From contig NZ_ATXN01000002.1 in NCBI RefSeq assembly GCF_000421705.1, positions 1,178,001 to 1,242,000 of the forward strand: 64,000 bases of DNA. The letters run 5' to 3'. The notes below the pieces were generated by a model. The model did no database searches and was not told the origin of the DNA. It saw nothing but the letters and a program-made list of their open reading frames with translations. The DNA comes from Brevundimonas naejangsanensis DSM 23858. GTDB lineage: Bacteria > Pseudomonadota > Alphaproteobacteria > Caulobacterales > Caulobacteraceae. The stretch's first letter is position 1. Each line of letters begins with the position of its first letter. A program made the position numbers and the translations under genes. Below, in pieces: positions 52,651 through 61,916 of this stretch.

Positions 52651-53961
52651 TCAGACGCGAACGGCCTGACGCCCCCGCCCCGCCTCGCCGAAGACGCGCA
52701 GATAGCGTTCGATCTCGGCGCGGTCGCCGGTGGCCTTTTCGACGTTGTCCGACAGTTTGACCGCCGGACGGCCCGCCGCCTGCGTCACCTTGCACACCAG
52801 CGACAGGGGCAGCAGTTCCGGCGCCTCTACGGGGGCGCAGTCGCGGAAGTCGTTGGTCAGATTGGTGCCCCAGCCGAAGCTGGTGCGCACCCGACCCTTG
52901 AAGTGGGCGTGGGCCGCCTCGATGCCGTCTACGTCCAGACCGTCGGCCAGGACCAGCAGCCGCTGGCGCGGGTCGCGGCCCTTGGACTCCCACCACCCCA
53001 TGATGATCTCGCCGCCCTCGATCGGCGGGGCGGAATCTGGGCGGAAGCCTTTCCAGTCGGCCAGCCAGTCGGGCGCGTCGTCCAGAAACGCCTGCGTTCC
53101 GAAGGCGTCCGGCAGGGCGATCAGCAGATTGCCGTCATAGGCCGCGCGCCATTCCTCCAGCACCCGATAGGGCGCGGCGCGCAGGGCCGCCTCGTCCTCG
53201 CCCGCCATCGCCGCCAGGACCATCGGCAGTTCGTGGCCGTTGGTGCCGATGGCCTCAAGGTCGTTGTTCATGGCCAGCAACACGTTGGACGTGCCGATGA
53301 AAGCGCTTCCCAGCCCCTCCTTCAGCGCCTCGACGCACCAGCCCTGCCACAGAAAGCCGTGGCGGCGTCGCGTGCCGAAGTCAGACAGGGCCAGCGGCTC
53401 CAGCTTTCTCAGCCGCTCGATCTTGCTCCACAGCCGGGTCTTGGCGCGCGAATAGAGGATGTCCAGTTCGAACCGGCCCATGCGGCGCAGGGCGCGGCGG
53501 CTGCGCAGCTCGTTCAGGATCGACAGGGCGGGGATTTCCCACAGGGTGACGTCGGCCCAGCTTCCCGAAAACTCGAGCCGATACTGGCCGTCGGCGCTGC
53601 GCGAGAGGTCGTATTCCGGCAGACGATACTCGGCCAGCCACGCCAGGAAATCAGGGCTGAAGATCTGCTTCACCCCATAGAAGGTGTTGCCGCCCAGCCA
53701 GATCAGCTCGCGGTTGGTGAAGCGCAGGGACCGGGCGTGGTCCAGTTGGGCGCGCAGTTCGGCCTCGTCCACCTCTTCGGCCAGCCGCACCGAAGTCGTG
53801 CGGTTGATCACCGAGAAGGTCACCGGCACGTCGCGGAACCGCCGCCAGATCAGCTGCAGCATCAGCAGCTTGTAGAAGTCGGTGTCCAGCAGGCTGCGGA
53901 CGATGGGGTCCAGACGCCAGCCGTGGTCATAGGCCCGCTTGGCCAGGTCGATGTTCGCCAT
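52651..53961 (-). CDS. pncB: Nicotinate phosphoribosyltransferase
   Basis: A 436-residue enzyme of NAD salvage that converts nicotinate and PRPP to nicotinate mononucleotide. Conserved segments are [16 protein letters not shown], the active-site histidine region TNGHELPMV and the phosphate-binding [10 protein letters not shown] near the C-terminus. It starts 6 bp after the antiporter stop on the same strand. Confidence 0.93.
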   Translation of the reverse strand: MANIDLAKRAYDHGWRLDPIVRSLLDTDFYKLLMLQLIWRRFRDVPVTFSVINRTTSVRLAEEVDEAELRAQLDHARSLRFTNRELIWLGGNTFYGVKQIFSPDFLAWLAEYRLPEYDLSRSADGQYRLEFSGSWADVTLWEIPALSILNELRSRRALRRMGRFELDILYSRAKTRLWSKIERLRKLEPLALSDFGTRRRHGFLWQGWCVEALKEGLGSAFIGTSNVLLAMNNDLEAIGTNGHELPMVLAAMAGEDEAALRAAPYRVLEEWRAAYDGNLLIALPDAFGTQAFLDDAPDWLADWKGFRPDSAPPIEGGEIIMGWWESKGRDPRQRLLVLADGLDVDGIEAAHAHFKGRVRTSFGWGTNLTNDFRDCAPVEAPELLPLSLVCKVTQAAGRPAVKLSDNVEKATGDRAEIERYLRVFGEAGRGRQAVRV

Positions 53962-53967
53962 ACCCGA

Positions 53968-55833
53968 TCAGTCCGCCTTTCGTTCCGCCGGTTCGAGAAC
54001 CGCTTCCGCCGGGGCCTCGTCCTCATTGACCAGCCGCCCCTCGCGGTGCGGCTTGATATAGGGAGTCGGCTTGGGCGTCGGCATATTGCCCCGCATCATG
54101 GCCCGCCCGGCCCCCAGACCGCCGGTGACCTCCAGGTCCAGCCGCGCCTCGTCGCGGCGGCGCACGTCGGCGATGACTTCGGCCGCTTCGTCCTGCGGCA
54201 GGCCTAGTTCCTCCAGCACGGCCTGACCGAACTTGAGGGCGGATTCGAAGGTCTCGCGCACCTGATAGTCCACGCCCGCCTGGATCAGGCGCAGCGAATG
54301 CCCCCGGTCGAAGGCGCGAACCAGAAGCTTCACGCCCGGAAACTCGGACTTGACCAGTTGGACGATGCGGTCGGCGGTCTCGGGCCTGTCGACGCAGACC
54401 AGCACCGCCTCGGCCCGCCCCGCGCCCGAGGCCCGCAGCGTGTCCAGCCGCGTGCCGTCGCCGTAATAGACCTTGAAGCCGAAGTTCCCCGCCGCCTGAA
54501 TCATCTCCACGTCGTTCTCGATAATCGACACGTCCACGTCGCGCGCCAGCAGGGGCTGGGACACCACCTGGGCGAAACGGCCGAAGCCGATGATCAGCAC
54601 CTGGCCGCCCAGGCCGTCGGCGGCATCGACGCCCTCGGCCTCTTCGGGCGACAGGCCCGCCTCTTTCGGCAGGAGCCGCTTCAGGGCCAGCGTCGTCAGC
54701 GGCGTCAGCGCCATCGACAGAATGACGATGGCCGTCAGGGCCGCGCTAGCCTGTGCGTCGATCACGCCGGCGCTGGCCGCCGCGCCGTACAGGACAAAGG
54801 CGAACTCGCCGCCCTGTGCGAACAGGGCCGCCCGCTCGACTGCTTCATGATGGCGCGCCCTGAACAGGCGGGCGACGACATAGATGACCAGCGCCTTGAC
54901 CGCCATGAAGGCGGCCAGCCCGGCGACGACGATGCGCCAGTCGTTGATGACCACGCCGATGTCCAGCGCCATGCCCACCGACAGGAAGAACAGGCCCAGC
55001 AGGATGGCGCGGAACGGCTCCACATCGGCTTCCAGCTGGTGCCGGAAGGCCGAGTCCGACAGCAGCACCCCGGCCAGGAAGGCGCCCATGGCCATCGACA
55101 GGCCGACCTCGTCCATGATCCACGCCGTGCCCGCCACCACCAGCAGGGCGGCGGCCGTCATCACCTCGCGCCCGCCGTTGCGGGCCAGGAAGCGGAACGC
55201 CGGATTGATGGCGTAGACCCCGACCGCCAGCACCCCCGCGAGGGCCGCCAGCGCCAGCCCAATCGACCGCCACAGCGGCGTCTCGCTCTCGGCCGCATGC
55301 CCAAGGGACGCGCCCAGCAGGGCGACGATGGCCAGCAGGGGCACGATAGCCAGATCCTCGAACAACAGGATGCTGACCGCCCTCTGGCCGCCGGGCGTGG
55401 GCAGGTCGCCGCGCTCTTCCAGCATCTGGATGATGACAGCGGTCGAGGACATGACGAAGCCCATCGCCCCGACAAAGGCGACCGGCGCCGAAACTCCTGC
55501 CGCCATCGCCACGCCGGTCAGGGCCAGCCCCGCCAGCCCGACCTGTGCAGAACCGAGGCCGAAAATCTCCCGCCGCATCCCCCACAGGCGCTTGGGCCGC
55601 ATCTCCAGCCCGATGATGAACAGGAAGATGACCACGCCGAACTCGGCGACGTGCAGGATGACTTCAGGCTCACGGAACAGGGCCAGACCGAAAGGACCGA
55701 TGGCGACCCCCGCCGCCAGATAGCCGAGCACCGAGCCCAGCCCCAGCTTGCGGAACACAGGCACAGCCACGACGCCCGCCGCCAGCAGGGCCGCCACATG
55801 GCCCAGGTCCAGTCCCGTCGCAGCCTCGGCCAT
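53968..55833 (-). CDS. Kef-type potassium/proton antiporter
   Basis: A 621-residue CPA2 antiporter. About twelve helices (1-385) include the GSVLGYLAAGVAIGP motif. An RCK/TrkA-N domain (about 410-530) has VLIIGFGRFAQVV, the NAD-binding loop, and YYGDGTRLDTL. A C-terminal tail of about 80 residues is variable. KefB/C proteins release K+ under glutathione-adduct stress; the gating ligand is not evident. Confidence 0.9.
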   Translation of the reverse strand: MAEAATGLDLGHVAALLAAGVVAVPVFRKLGLGSVLGYLAAGVAIGPFGLALFREPEVILHVAEFGVVIFLFIIGLEMRPKRLWGMRREIFGLGSAQVGLAGLALTGVAMAAGVSAPVAFVGAMGFVMSSTAVIIQMLEERGDLPTPGGQRAVSILLFEDLAIVPLLAIVALLGASLGHAAESETPLWRSIGLALAALAGVLAVGVYAINPAFRFLARNGGREVMTAAALLVVAGTAWIMDEVGLSMAMGAFLAGVLLSDSAFRHQLEADVEPFRAILLGLFFLSVGMALDIGVVINDWRIVVAGLAAFMAVKALVIYVVARLFRARHHEAVERAALFAQGGEFAFVLYGAAASAGVIDAQASAALTAIVILSMALTPLTTLALKRLLPKEAGLSPEEAEGVDAADGLGGQVLIIGFGRFAQVVSQPLLARDVDVSIIENDVEMIQAAGNFGFKVYYGDGTRLDTLRASGAGRAEAVLVCVDRPETADRIVQLVKSEFPGVKLLVRAFDRGHSLRLIQAGVDYQVRETFESALKFGQAVLEELGLPQDEAAEVIADVRRRDEARLDLEVTGGLGAGRAMMRGNMPTPKPTPYIKPHREGRLVNEDEAPAEAVLEPAERKAD

Positions 55834-56001
55834 CGCTCACCTTTGATGATCTGGTTTCTAATAGTGGGGGCGAACGCAGTCGATTGCGAGAGGCGCCATC
55901 GCTCCGCCCGCGCCGCCAAATGCGCCCCTGTCGGAACTGCGTCCCCCGCACGCGGGTTTCCCCGCAGGGCCGCAAGGAGCCCCTTTCACCGGGAGAACGC
56001 C

Positions 56002-56415
56002 ATGAAGATTCGCGACGTGATGAGCAAGGACGTGCAGGTCGCTCGCCCCGAAGACACTCTGCAGACCGTCGCCGGACGGATGGCGGCGGGCGACTTCGGC
56101 TTCATCCCCGTGGCCGACGGCGATCGGCTGATCGGCGCCCTGACCGACCGCGACATCGTCGTGCGCGGCGTGGCCTCGGGCGCCGGGCCGGAGGCGAGGG
56201 TGCTGGACGTTCTGTCGCGCGACGCCCTTGTGGTGCGGGCCGACGATGACTTGAAAGTTGCGCTGGACCTGATGTCGTCGCGTCAGATCCGCCGCCTGCC
56301 GGTGGTGGACAAGGACGGCCGTCTGGTCGGGGTGGTGTCGCTGGGCGACCTGTCCACGCGGGTCAAGGAACGCTACGCGGGAGAGGCGCTGGAAGAGATT
56401 TCCCGTCCCAGCTGA
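56002..56415 (+). CDS. Two-CBS-domain protein
   Basis: A 137-residue protein built from two CBS repeats: MKIRDVMSKDVQVARPEDTL with LIGALTDRDIVVR, then VLDVLSRDALVV with LVGVVSLGDLS. CBS pairs bind adenine nucleotides. A stand-alone regulator of unknown partner. GGGAGAAC precedes the ATG at 56002; the long open frame continuing upstream is antisense to the antiporter and not real. Confidence 0.88.
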   Translation: MKIRDVMSKDVQVARPEDTLQTVAGRMAAGDFGFIPVADGDRLIGALTDRDIVVRGVASGAGPEARVLDVLSRDALVVRADDDLKVALDLMSSRQIRRLPVVDKDGRLVGVVSLGDLSTRVKERYAGEALEEISRPS

Positions 56416-56505
56416 CAGCCTTAAGGCCCCGCTAACCACGTCGCGGAACCCCGCGATAACAGCTGATGCGCCATGCTGCCTCTTTGATTTTCAGGGGAGA
56501 TCGGC

Positions 56506-57096
56506 ATGGCGCGCGCCCAGTTCCAGAAGGGCCAGAAGGTCTGGGTCGAAAGCGTCGGCGTCTGGGCCCAGGTCGAGAAGGTCAATCCCGTCTGGGCCAA
56601 GGGCTTCGACGAGCCTGTCCGCATCACCTATGACGTAGGTCTGGGCCGTGAGTTCGCCGGCGCAGAGTTGCAACTGCCCGCAGAGGATCGCGCGGCCACG
56701 GCCATAGGCGACTGGCGCATCCTGCGCGCGCGCAACAAATGGCAGGATGTCGCCGATTGCGCGCACCATCCCTTTCCCGGCAGCTATCCGGTCGTCGTTA
56801 CCGACAAGGCTGACTGGGGCGGATGGCGCGTGCCCGGCGCCGAATACGACCGCGATCCCCAGCGCATCGAGTTCCAGTCGCGCCTGATCGCCGCCGCGCC
56901 CGAACTGATGGATCTGGCGCGTGAAATCCTGGCCTCAGTGGCCGAGGCGCCCGATGACGCTCCACCCGAGACCGTCCGCTTGGCGCGACGGGCCCAGACG
57001 GTGCTGCGCCGGATCACCGACGTTCTCGCCCCTCCGCCCGAAGCCTTGCGAACGGGGTCAGGCGACACCGCAGCGCCTTTCGAAACTGAGGCTTAG
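56506..57096 (+). CDS. Conserved hypothetical protein
   Basis: A 196-residue soluble protein with no signal peptide or membrane segment. A beta-rich N-terminus (FQKGQKVWVESVGVWAQVEKV, possibly a small SH3-like barrel) is followed by a middle with WRILRARNKWQDVADCAHHP and a helical end. I do not recognise a family function. Single gene, with GGGGAG 6 bases before the ATG. Confidence 0.65.
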   Translation: MARAQFQKGQKVWVESVGVWAQVEKVNPVWAKGFDEPVRITYDVGLGREFAGAELQLPAEDRAATAIGDWRILRARNKWQDVADCAHHPFPGSYPVVVTDKADWGGWRVPGAEYDRDPQRIEFQSRLIAAAPELMDLAREILASVAEAPDDAPPETVRLARRAQTVLRRITDVLAPPPEALRTGSGDTAAPFETEA

Positions 57097-57198
57097 CGGC
57101 CAGACTCCGCCTTGATGTCGCCTCCCGGCTGCCGACCCTCGACAGGAGTCGGCGACACAGCCTAGATTCTTCGCTGAATCGGCACAGGAGGTCGCCTT

Positions 57199-59586
57199 TT
57201 GCAGGGCATAGAGCGGCGCAGCTATGGGCCGGGCCGCAGGGCCACGGACCGACAGGGCGCGCGATCGGCGCCCTGGGCGCGCATCCTTGCGCTTGCCGTC
57301 GCCATTGCACTTGTGGCTTACGCCCTTCTGGTCCTGCGTGAGGCTGATCGACCCCGCCGCGAAGCTGAGGCCGCCCGCATCGAAGCTCTCAGTCTGGAAG
57401 CGCGACTGGCCGCGTCGCAGGTCGAGGCCCAGGCCAGCCGCGCCGCCCTGGCCCTGCGCGCGGGCGCGCGCGCGCTGAACCAGACGCCCGCCCAACCCGC
57501 CGCCGCCCTTGACCATGCGCGCGGCCTGGCGCCCGAAGCCGCCTTCATGATCGTGGATCCGCAGGGTCGGATTCTTGCCGCCAGCGGCGCGCGCCTTTCC
57601 GCCCCCGCCGCCGCCATCTCCGCCGTCCAGCTGGGGGAGGACGGCATGACCCAGAGCGTCACGACAGGCGGCGGCGCCGTCCTGCTGGCCCGCACGCCCC
57701 TGCCTGAACTCAAGCCCAGCCTGAGGGACGTGACCCTGTCGGTCATGCCCGCGGGCCAGACCCCGGCTGAGCCGGGCCGCGCGGTCAAGGGACCGGACGG
57801 ACAGGCGCGCTCGGCCGCCGTCGCGCCCATCGGCGACACCGGGCTGGCCGTGGTGGCCGCCCTGCCCCGCGCCCACGGCCTGGCCGCCTGGCTGGAAGAC
57901 GCCTGGATGCTGGCCGGGCCCTTGCTGCTGGTGGTGCTGATGCTGGGCGTCATCGCCGTCCAGAACAGCCGCCAGATGCGGGCAGGCCGTCGCTGGGCCG
58001 AGACCGAGCGGCGCTTCCGCGTGGCGGTCGAGGCCGCGCGTTGCGGCATATGGGAGTGGGACATCGGTCGCGGCGAGATGGTGCTGTCCGACTATATGGC
58101 CGCCCTTCTGGAGGTCGAAGAAGGCTCGCGCCTGACGACCCAGGCGCTGATCGAACGCGTCCATCCCTCCTATCGCGACGTGCTGCATCAGGCGCTGGAC
58201 GAGGCGGCCCTGAACGGCGCCTTCGAAGCCGCCTTTCCGATCCCGCTGAAGTCGGGCGGCGTCCGCTGGATCGACGCGCGCGGCCAGTCGCGTCAGCCGC
58301 GCCGCGACGGCGTCTTCGTCAGCCTGATGGGCGTGGCGCTGGACGTGACCGATGCGCGCCGCACCAAGGCCCAGGCCCAGGCCGCCGAGGGTCGGCTGCG
58401 CGACGCGATCGAGAGCGTGTCGGACGCCTTCGTCCTGTTCGACCGACGCGGCCGCCTGATCCTGTGGAACCAGGGCTTTCAGGACGCCTTCGCCTTTCCG
58501 CCCGGCGTCGTGCGACGCGGCGCGCTGAAGGACGAGCTGAACCGCATCGCCGCCGACGCCATCAAGTCCGAACGCCCATCCGTCGAAGGGCGCGCGGGCG
58601 TGCGCGAGGTCGAACTGAAGGACGGCCGCTGGTTGCAGATGGCCGAACGCTTCACCGGCGACGGCGGCACGGTGGTGATCTGCGCCGACATCACCGTCGT
58701 CCGCCGCCAGGAAGCCGAGCGCCGCCGCGCCGCCGATGAACTGCGCGCCATGGTCGAGGAACTGGAGGCCAGCCAGGACAAGCTGTCCCTGCTTGCGCGC
58801 AAATATGAGGTCGCCATGACCCGCGCCGAAGACGCCAACCGCGCCAAGTCCGAGTTCCTGGCCAATATGAGCCATGAACTGCGCACGCCGCTGAACGCCA
58901 TCAACGGCTTCTCGGAGATCATGGCGGGTGAAATGTTCGGGCCGCTGGGCGACCCGCGCTACAAGGGCTACGCCGCCGACATCCACGCCTCGGGCCAGCA
59001 TCTGCTTAGCCTGATCAACGACATCCTCGACATGGCCAAGATCGAGGCGGGCAAGCTAACCCTGCACTATGAGGCGGTGGCGCTGGACGTGCTGTGCGGC
59101 GAGGCGGTGCGGCTGATGCGCGGCAAGGCGCTGGAGTCCCAGTTGCGGCTGGCCCTGTCCTGCCCGGACGGGCTGCGCGTCGAGGCCGATCAGCGCGGCC
59201 TGAAACAGGTCCTGCTGAACCTGATCTCAAACGCCGTGAAGTTCACGCCCGAGGGCGGGGCGGTGAGAGTCAGCGTGATGCCCAGAGACGATGAGACGGT
59301 GCGCATCGCCGTGGCCGATACCGGCATCGGCATCTCGGCGGACGACCTGGCGCGTCTGGCCCAGCCGTTCGAACAGGTCGAAGGCCAGCATTCCAAATCG
59401 ACGCAGGGCACGGGCCTCGGCCTGGCCCTGACCAAGTCGCTGATCGAACTGCATCGCGGCCGGATGACGATCGACAGCGAGCCGGGGCGGGGCACCACCG
59501 TCTGGTTCGACCTGCCCGTCAAAGCCCCGCAAGGCGCCATGAAGCCTGTGAGCGGCCCGGTTCAGCGGGTTCAGCGCGCGGCCTGA
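57199..59586 (+). CDS. PAS-domain sensor histidine kinase
   Basis: A 795-residue membrane histidine kinase. Two helices (about 32-52 and 234-255) enclose a periplasmic sensor. Two PAS domains follow (about 270-395, 400-500), then a HisKA domain with MSHELRTPLNAINGFSEIM (His about 560) and the GPLGDPRYKGYAADI segment seen in PleC-like kinases, and a HATPase with NLISNAVKFTPEGG, ADTGIGIS and GTGLGLAL. No receiver is fused. The start is the TTG at 57199, seven bases after AGGAGG. Its 3' end overlaps the convergent gene by 16 bp. Confidence 0.9.
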   Translation: MQGIERRSYGPGRRATDRQGARSAPWARILALAVAIALVAYALLVLREADRPRREAEAARIEALSLEARLAASQVEAQASRAALALRAGARALNQTPAQPAAALDHARGLAPEAAFMIVDPQGRILAASGARLSAPAAAISAVQLGEDGMTQSVTTGGGAVLLARTPLPELKPSLRDVTLSVMPAGQTPAEPGRAVKGPDGQARSAAVAPIGDTGLAVVAALPRAHGLAAWLEDAWMLAGPLLLVVLMLGVIAVQNSRQMRAGRRWAETERRFRVAVEAARCGIWEWDIGRGEMVLSDYMAALLEVEEGSRLTTQALIERVHPSYRDVLHQALDEAALNGAFEAAFPIPLKSGGVRWIDARGQSRQPRRDGVFVSLMGVALDVTDARRTKAQAQAAEGRLRDAIESVSDAFVLFDRRGRLILWNQGFQDAFAFPPGVVRRGALKDELNRIAADAIKSERPSVEGRAGVREVELKDGRWLQMAERFTGDGGTVVICADITVVRRQEAERRRAADELRAMVEELEASQDKLSLLARKYEVAMTRAEDANRAKSEFLANMSHELRTPLNAINGFSEIMAGEMFGPLGDPRYKGYAADIHASGQHLLSLINDILDMAKIEAGKLTLHYEAVALDVLCGEAVRLMRGKALESQLRLALSCPDGLRVEADQRGLKQVLLNLISNAVKFTPEGGAVRVSVMPRDDETVRIAVADTGIGISADDLARLAQPFEQVEGQHSKSTQGTGLGLALTKSLIELHRGRMTIDSEPGRGTTVWFDLPVKAPQGAMKPVSGPVQRVQRAA

Positions 59587-60107
59587 TCGTCCGTAGGAGC
59601 CCCCGCATTGTCTGCGGCCTTGTGCTCCGGATGCGGCGTCGCGCACGTATCGCGGGTCCTCGACTTATGCCGCGACAGGATGGGCGCGAGGGCCTTGCGA
59701 TTGTCGGGCGACAGGCGGCCCAGCGTCTCGACCGCGCCGGCCTCCAGACGAGCGCGCCCGCGCATCTCTGAGGCGCGAGACCTTTCCAACAGAGCGGCGA
59801 CCGTCACGGCGTCGAAGCGATCCGACGCCGTCATGACGATGGCTTCACGCCGCGCGGCGCGGGAGTCCTCGAAATCCGGCCGCGCTTCAAGGGCGTTGGC
59901 GCGCAGCTCGCTCCGGACCTGATCGCGGACGGCAGGCGGCAAGGCCTCGACCACGGCCCAAACGGGTTCGCTGCGACCCGGCCTGCGCCCTTCGATCGCC
60001 TGATTCTCGGCCTTGCGTGACAGCACCCAGGCGGTGCCTCCGCCGACGACGGCGAAGATGTTGAGCGCGACCGAGGCCGCCAGGGCGATCTTCAGACCCT
60101 TGTTCAT
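59571..60107 (-). CDS. Periplasmic CpxP/ZraP-like protein
   Basis: A 178-residue protein with an N-terminal helix that anchors or exports it (KIALAASVALNIFAVVGG). The body is helical and charged, with EPVWAVVEALPPAVRDQVR and a His-rich tail (CATPHPEHKAAD). It resembles the periplasmic heavy-metal-sensor/CpxP group. It follows the anti-sigma-like gene after 2 bp and should belong to the same operon as the ECF sigma factor. Confidence 0.6.
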   Translation of the reverse strand: MNKGLKIALAASVALNIFAVVGGGTAWVLSRKAENQAIEGRRPGRSEPVWAVVEALPPAVRDQVRSELRANALEARPDFEDSRAARREAIVMTASDRFDAVTVAALLERSRASEMRGRARLEAGAVETLGRLSPDNRKALAPILSRHKSRTRDTCATPHPEHKAADNAGAPTDDQAAR

Positions 60108-60109
60108 AC

Positions 60110-60550
60110 TTATCCCCCCAGGCCGGCGGCCAGGATTTCAGCGTCGTCCGCCGCTGTCAGACTGGCTTGATACAAGACGGTGTCGGCGCGGATTTCCGCC
60201 GTCATCTGACTGGTCAGCACCATGCCGAAGGCCACGCCTGCACAGGCGGCGGCGGCCCAGCCCGCGCCCGACATCCAGGCGAACGGCCCCCACAGGCCTC
60301 GACGCCGCCCAAGATGGGCGCCCGCCGCATCAGCGATGACCCGCTCGCGCAGGGCGTGAGACGGCGCCGGACGCGGCGCTGCGTCGAGAAAGGCGTCCAG
60401 CACGTCCGCCTCGCCCAGAACCCGCCCTGCGCGCGGATCGGCGGCCAACAACCGGCGCGCGGCCTCGCGCTCCGCTTCGGGCCAGCGTCTCAGGTCGGCG
60501 CCATAGGCGTCAGCCAGATGCTCAAAACGTTCCAGGTCCATCGTCGTCAT
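60110..60550 (-). CDS. Probable anti-sigma-type membrane protein
   Basis: A 146-residue protein. A cytoplasmic N-terminal part (LERFEHLADAYGADLRRWPEAEREAARRLLAADP) precedes one membrane helix (about 97-117, WAAAACAGVAFGMVLTSQM). Its position 10 bp after an ECF sigma gene suggests an anti-sigma factor, though no zinc motif is present. Confidence 0.55.
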   Translation of the reverse strand: MTTMDLERFEHLADAYGADLRRWPEAEREAARRLLAADPRAGRVLGEADVLDAFLDAAPRPAPSHALRERVIADAAGAHLGRRRGLWGPFAWMSGAGWAAAACAGVAFGMVLTSQMTAEIRADTVLYQASLTAADDAEILAAGLGG

Positions 60551-60560
60551 CTTCAGCCCC

Positions 60561-61136
60561 TTATCTCCCCGTCGCCTTCACGACGCCCTGCGGCGCGAGA
60601 TCCGCCAGCGCCGCCCGCAACGCCCGCCGCCCGCGTGACAACAGGCTTTCCAGCGCCTCGACGCTGATCTCCATCAGAGCGGCGGCTTCGATATTGCCCA
60701 GCTCCTGATAGTGGCACAGGACGATGGCCTCGCGCTGGCGCGGCGGCAGGCGCGACAGGGCCGCCTGAACCTGGGCGCCCGTCTCGGCGGCCAGAAGCCC
60801 CCGATCCGGCGCCGGACCGTCGTCGATATGGTCAGGAATGACGTCCGTCGCGATCTCGCGGCGGCGACGCAGCCGGTCGTAACAGAGATTGAGGGCCACG
60901 CGATGCAGCCAGGTATCGAAGCGCGCCTGTCCGGGCGTCCAGCGCGGCGCCTGTTTCCAGGCTCTGAGCATCGCCTCCTGGGCCACGTCCTCAGCCTCCG
61001 CCGCATCGCCCAGCATCCGCTGAGCGAGCGACAACATGCGCGGCAGTTTGCGCGCGACCATGGCCTGAACGGCGGCAGGATCGCCCGCGCCCACGCGCTT
61101 CACCAGGTCCTCGTCGGGGTCGGCGACCTTCGCCAA
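60561..61136 (-). CDS. ECF sigma factor
   Basis: A 191-residue sigma factor. Region 2 has AEDVAQEAMLRAWKQAP, FDTWLHRVALNLCYDRLRRRR; region 4 has RLPPRQREAIVLCHYQELGNIEAAALM. It belongs with the two small membrane/periplasmic genes downstream and the EF-hand gene 62 bp upstream. The trigger is unknown. Confidence 0.9.
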   Translation of the reverse strand: MAKVADPDEDLVKRVGAGDPAAVQAMVARKLPRMLSLAQRMLGDAAEAEDVAQEAMLRAWKQAPRWTPGQARFDTWLHRVALNLCYDRLRRRREIATDVIPDHIDDGPAPDRGLLAAETGAQVQAALSRLPPRQREAIVLCHYQELGNIEAAALMEISVEALESLLSRGRRALRAALADLAPQGVVKATGR

Positions 61137-61198
61137 TCACGCCTCTTTGCTTGGCTGCAACAAGGGCAAGCGGTCCAGCCGCCGTCCCCGACATCACC

Positions 61199-61849
61199 TT
61201 ACTCCGAAACGGGCGCCGAAGGCGACGCCGTCCCCTGCGAACTGACCGCCGGGCGCTGCATCCGGCGCATGTCGCGCTTCTGACGCATCTCGGCGCGGCC
61301 CGCCTGCATGGCGGCCCGGCGCTCTTCGACGCTCAGCGTCCCGTCGCTGTTCGCGTCCATGCGGGCGAAGGCCTCGGTCGCCTTACGCTCCACTTCGGCG
61401 ATGACGATAGGGAAGCGGTCGGCGTCGCCGCGCGCGGCGTGCCCCCCCATGCGCCCCTGCTTCATGCCTCCCCGCGCGTGGCCCCAACGGCCGGCGCCCA
61501 TACGGCCTTCGCCGCGGGCCTGCTGGCGCGGCGCCTCAAACTCGGCGCGGCTGATGGAGCCGTCCTTGTCGGCGTCCAGGCGGTCGAACTGGGCGGCGCG
61601 ACTTTCGGCGCGGCGGGCCTGGGCATGGGCGCGCATTTCCTCGGCCGTCACCTGACCGTCCCCGTTCGCGTCGGCGGCGCGCAGTCGCTCCACGCGTCGC
61701 TGAACAAAGTCAGCCTGACTGATCGGCTGACCCGCAGACTGGGCCATGCGCGCCTGGCGTCCTGTTTCCGGCGTCGTCTGTGCAGCAGCGGCGCCGCCCA
61801 GCGTCAGCATGAGGGCGGATACGGCGGCGGCGGCGAATATGGTCTTCAT
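61199..61849 (-). CDS. Secreted EF-hand calcium-binding protein
   Basis: A 216-residue exported protein. The signal peptide (about 1-22) ends AAAAQ. EF-hand-type loops are DANGDGQVTAEEM, DADKDGSISRAEF and DANSDGTLSVEE. The linker is rich in Gln/Arg/Gly. Likely binds calcium in the periplasm. The ATG at 61849, with GGAG before it, is preferred because the signal peptide starts there. Confidence 0.85.
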   Translation of the reverse strand: MKTIFAAAAVSALMLTLGGAAAAQTTPETGRQARMAQSAGQPISQADFVQRRVERLRAADANGDGQVTAEEMRAHAQARRAESRAAQFDRLDADKDGSISRAEFEAPRQQARGEGRMGAGRWGHARGGMKQGRMGGHAARGDADRFPIVIAEVERKATEAFARMDANSDGTLSVEERRAAMQAGRAEMRQKRDMRRMQRPAVSSQGTASPSAPVSE

Positions 61850-61916
61850 CTCGATGGTCTCCTGGGGCGAAGCCGCCCCGAAAGCATCCCTGTCGAGAGA
61901 TAGAACGGCGCCCGGA

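Noticed and set aside
54298-56001. Long upstream extension of the CBS gene
   Set aside because: It is antisense to the Kef-type antiporter; the CBS protein starts at 56002 with its own ribosome site.
57058-59001. Long open frame antisense to the histidine kinase
   Set aside because: No recognisable sequence; the plus strand has all kinase motifs.
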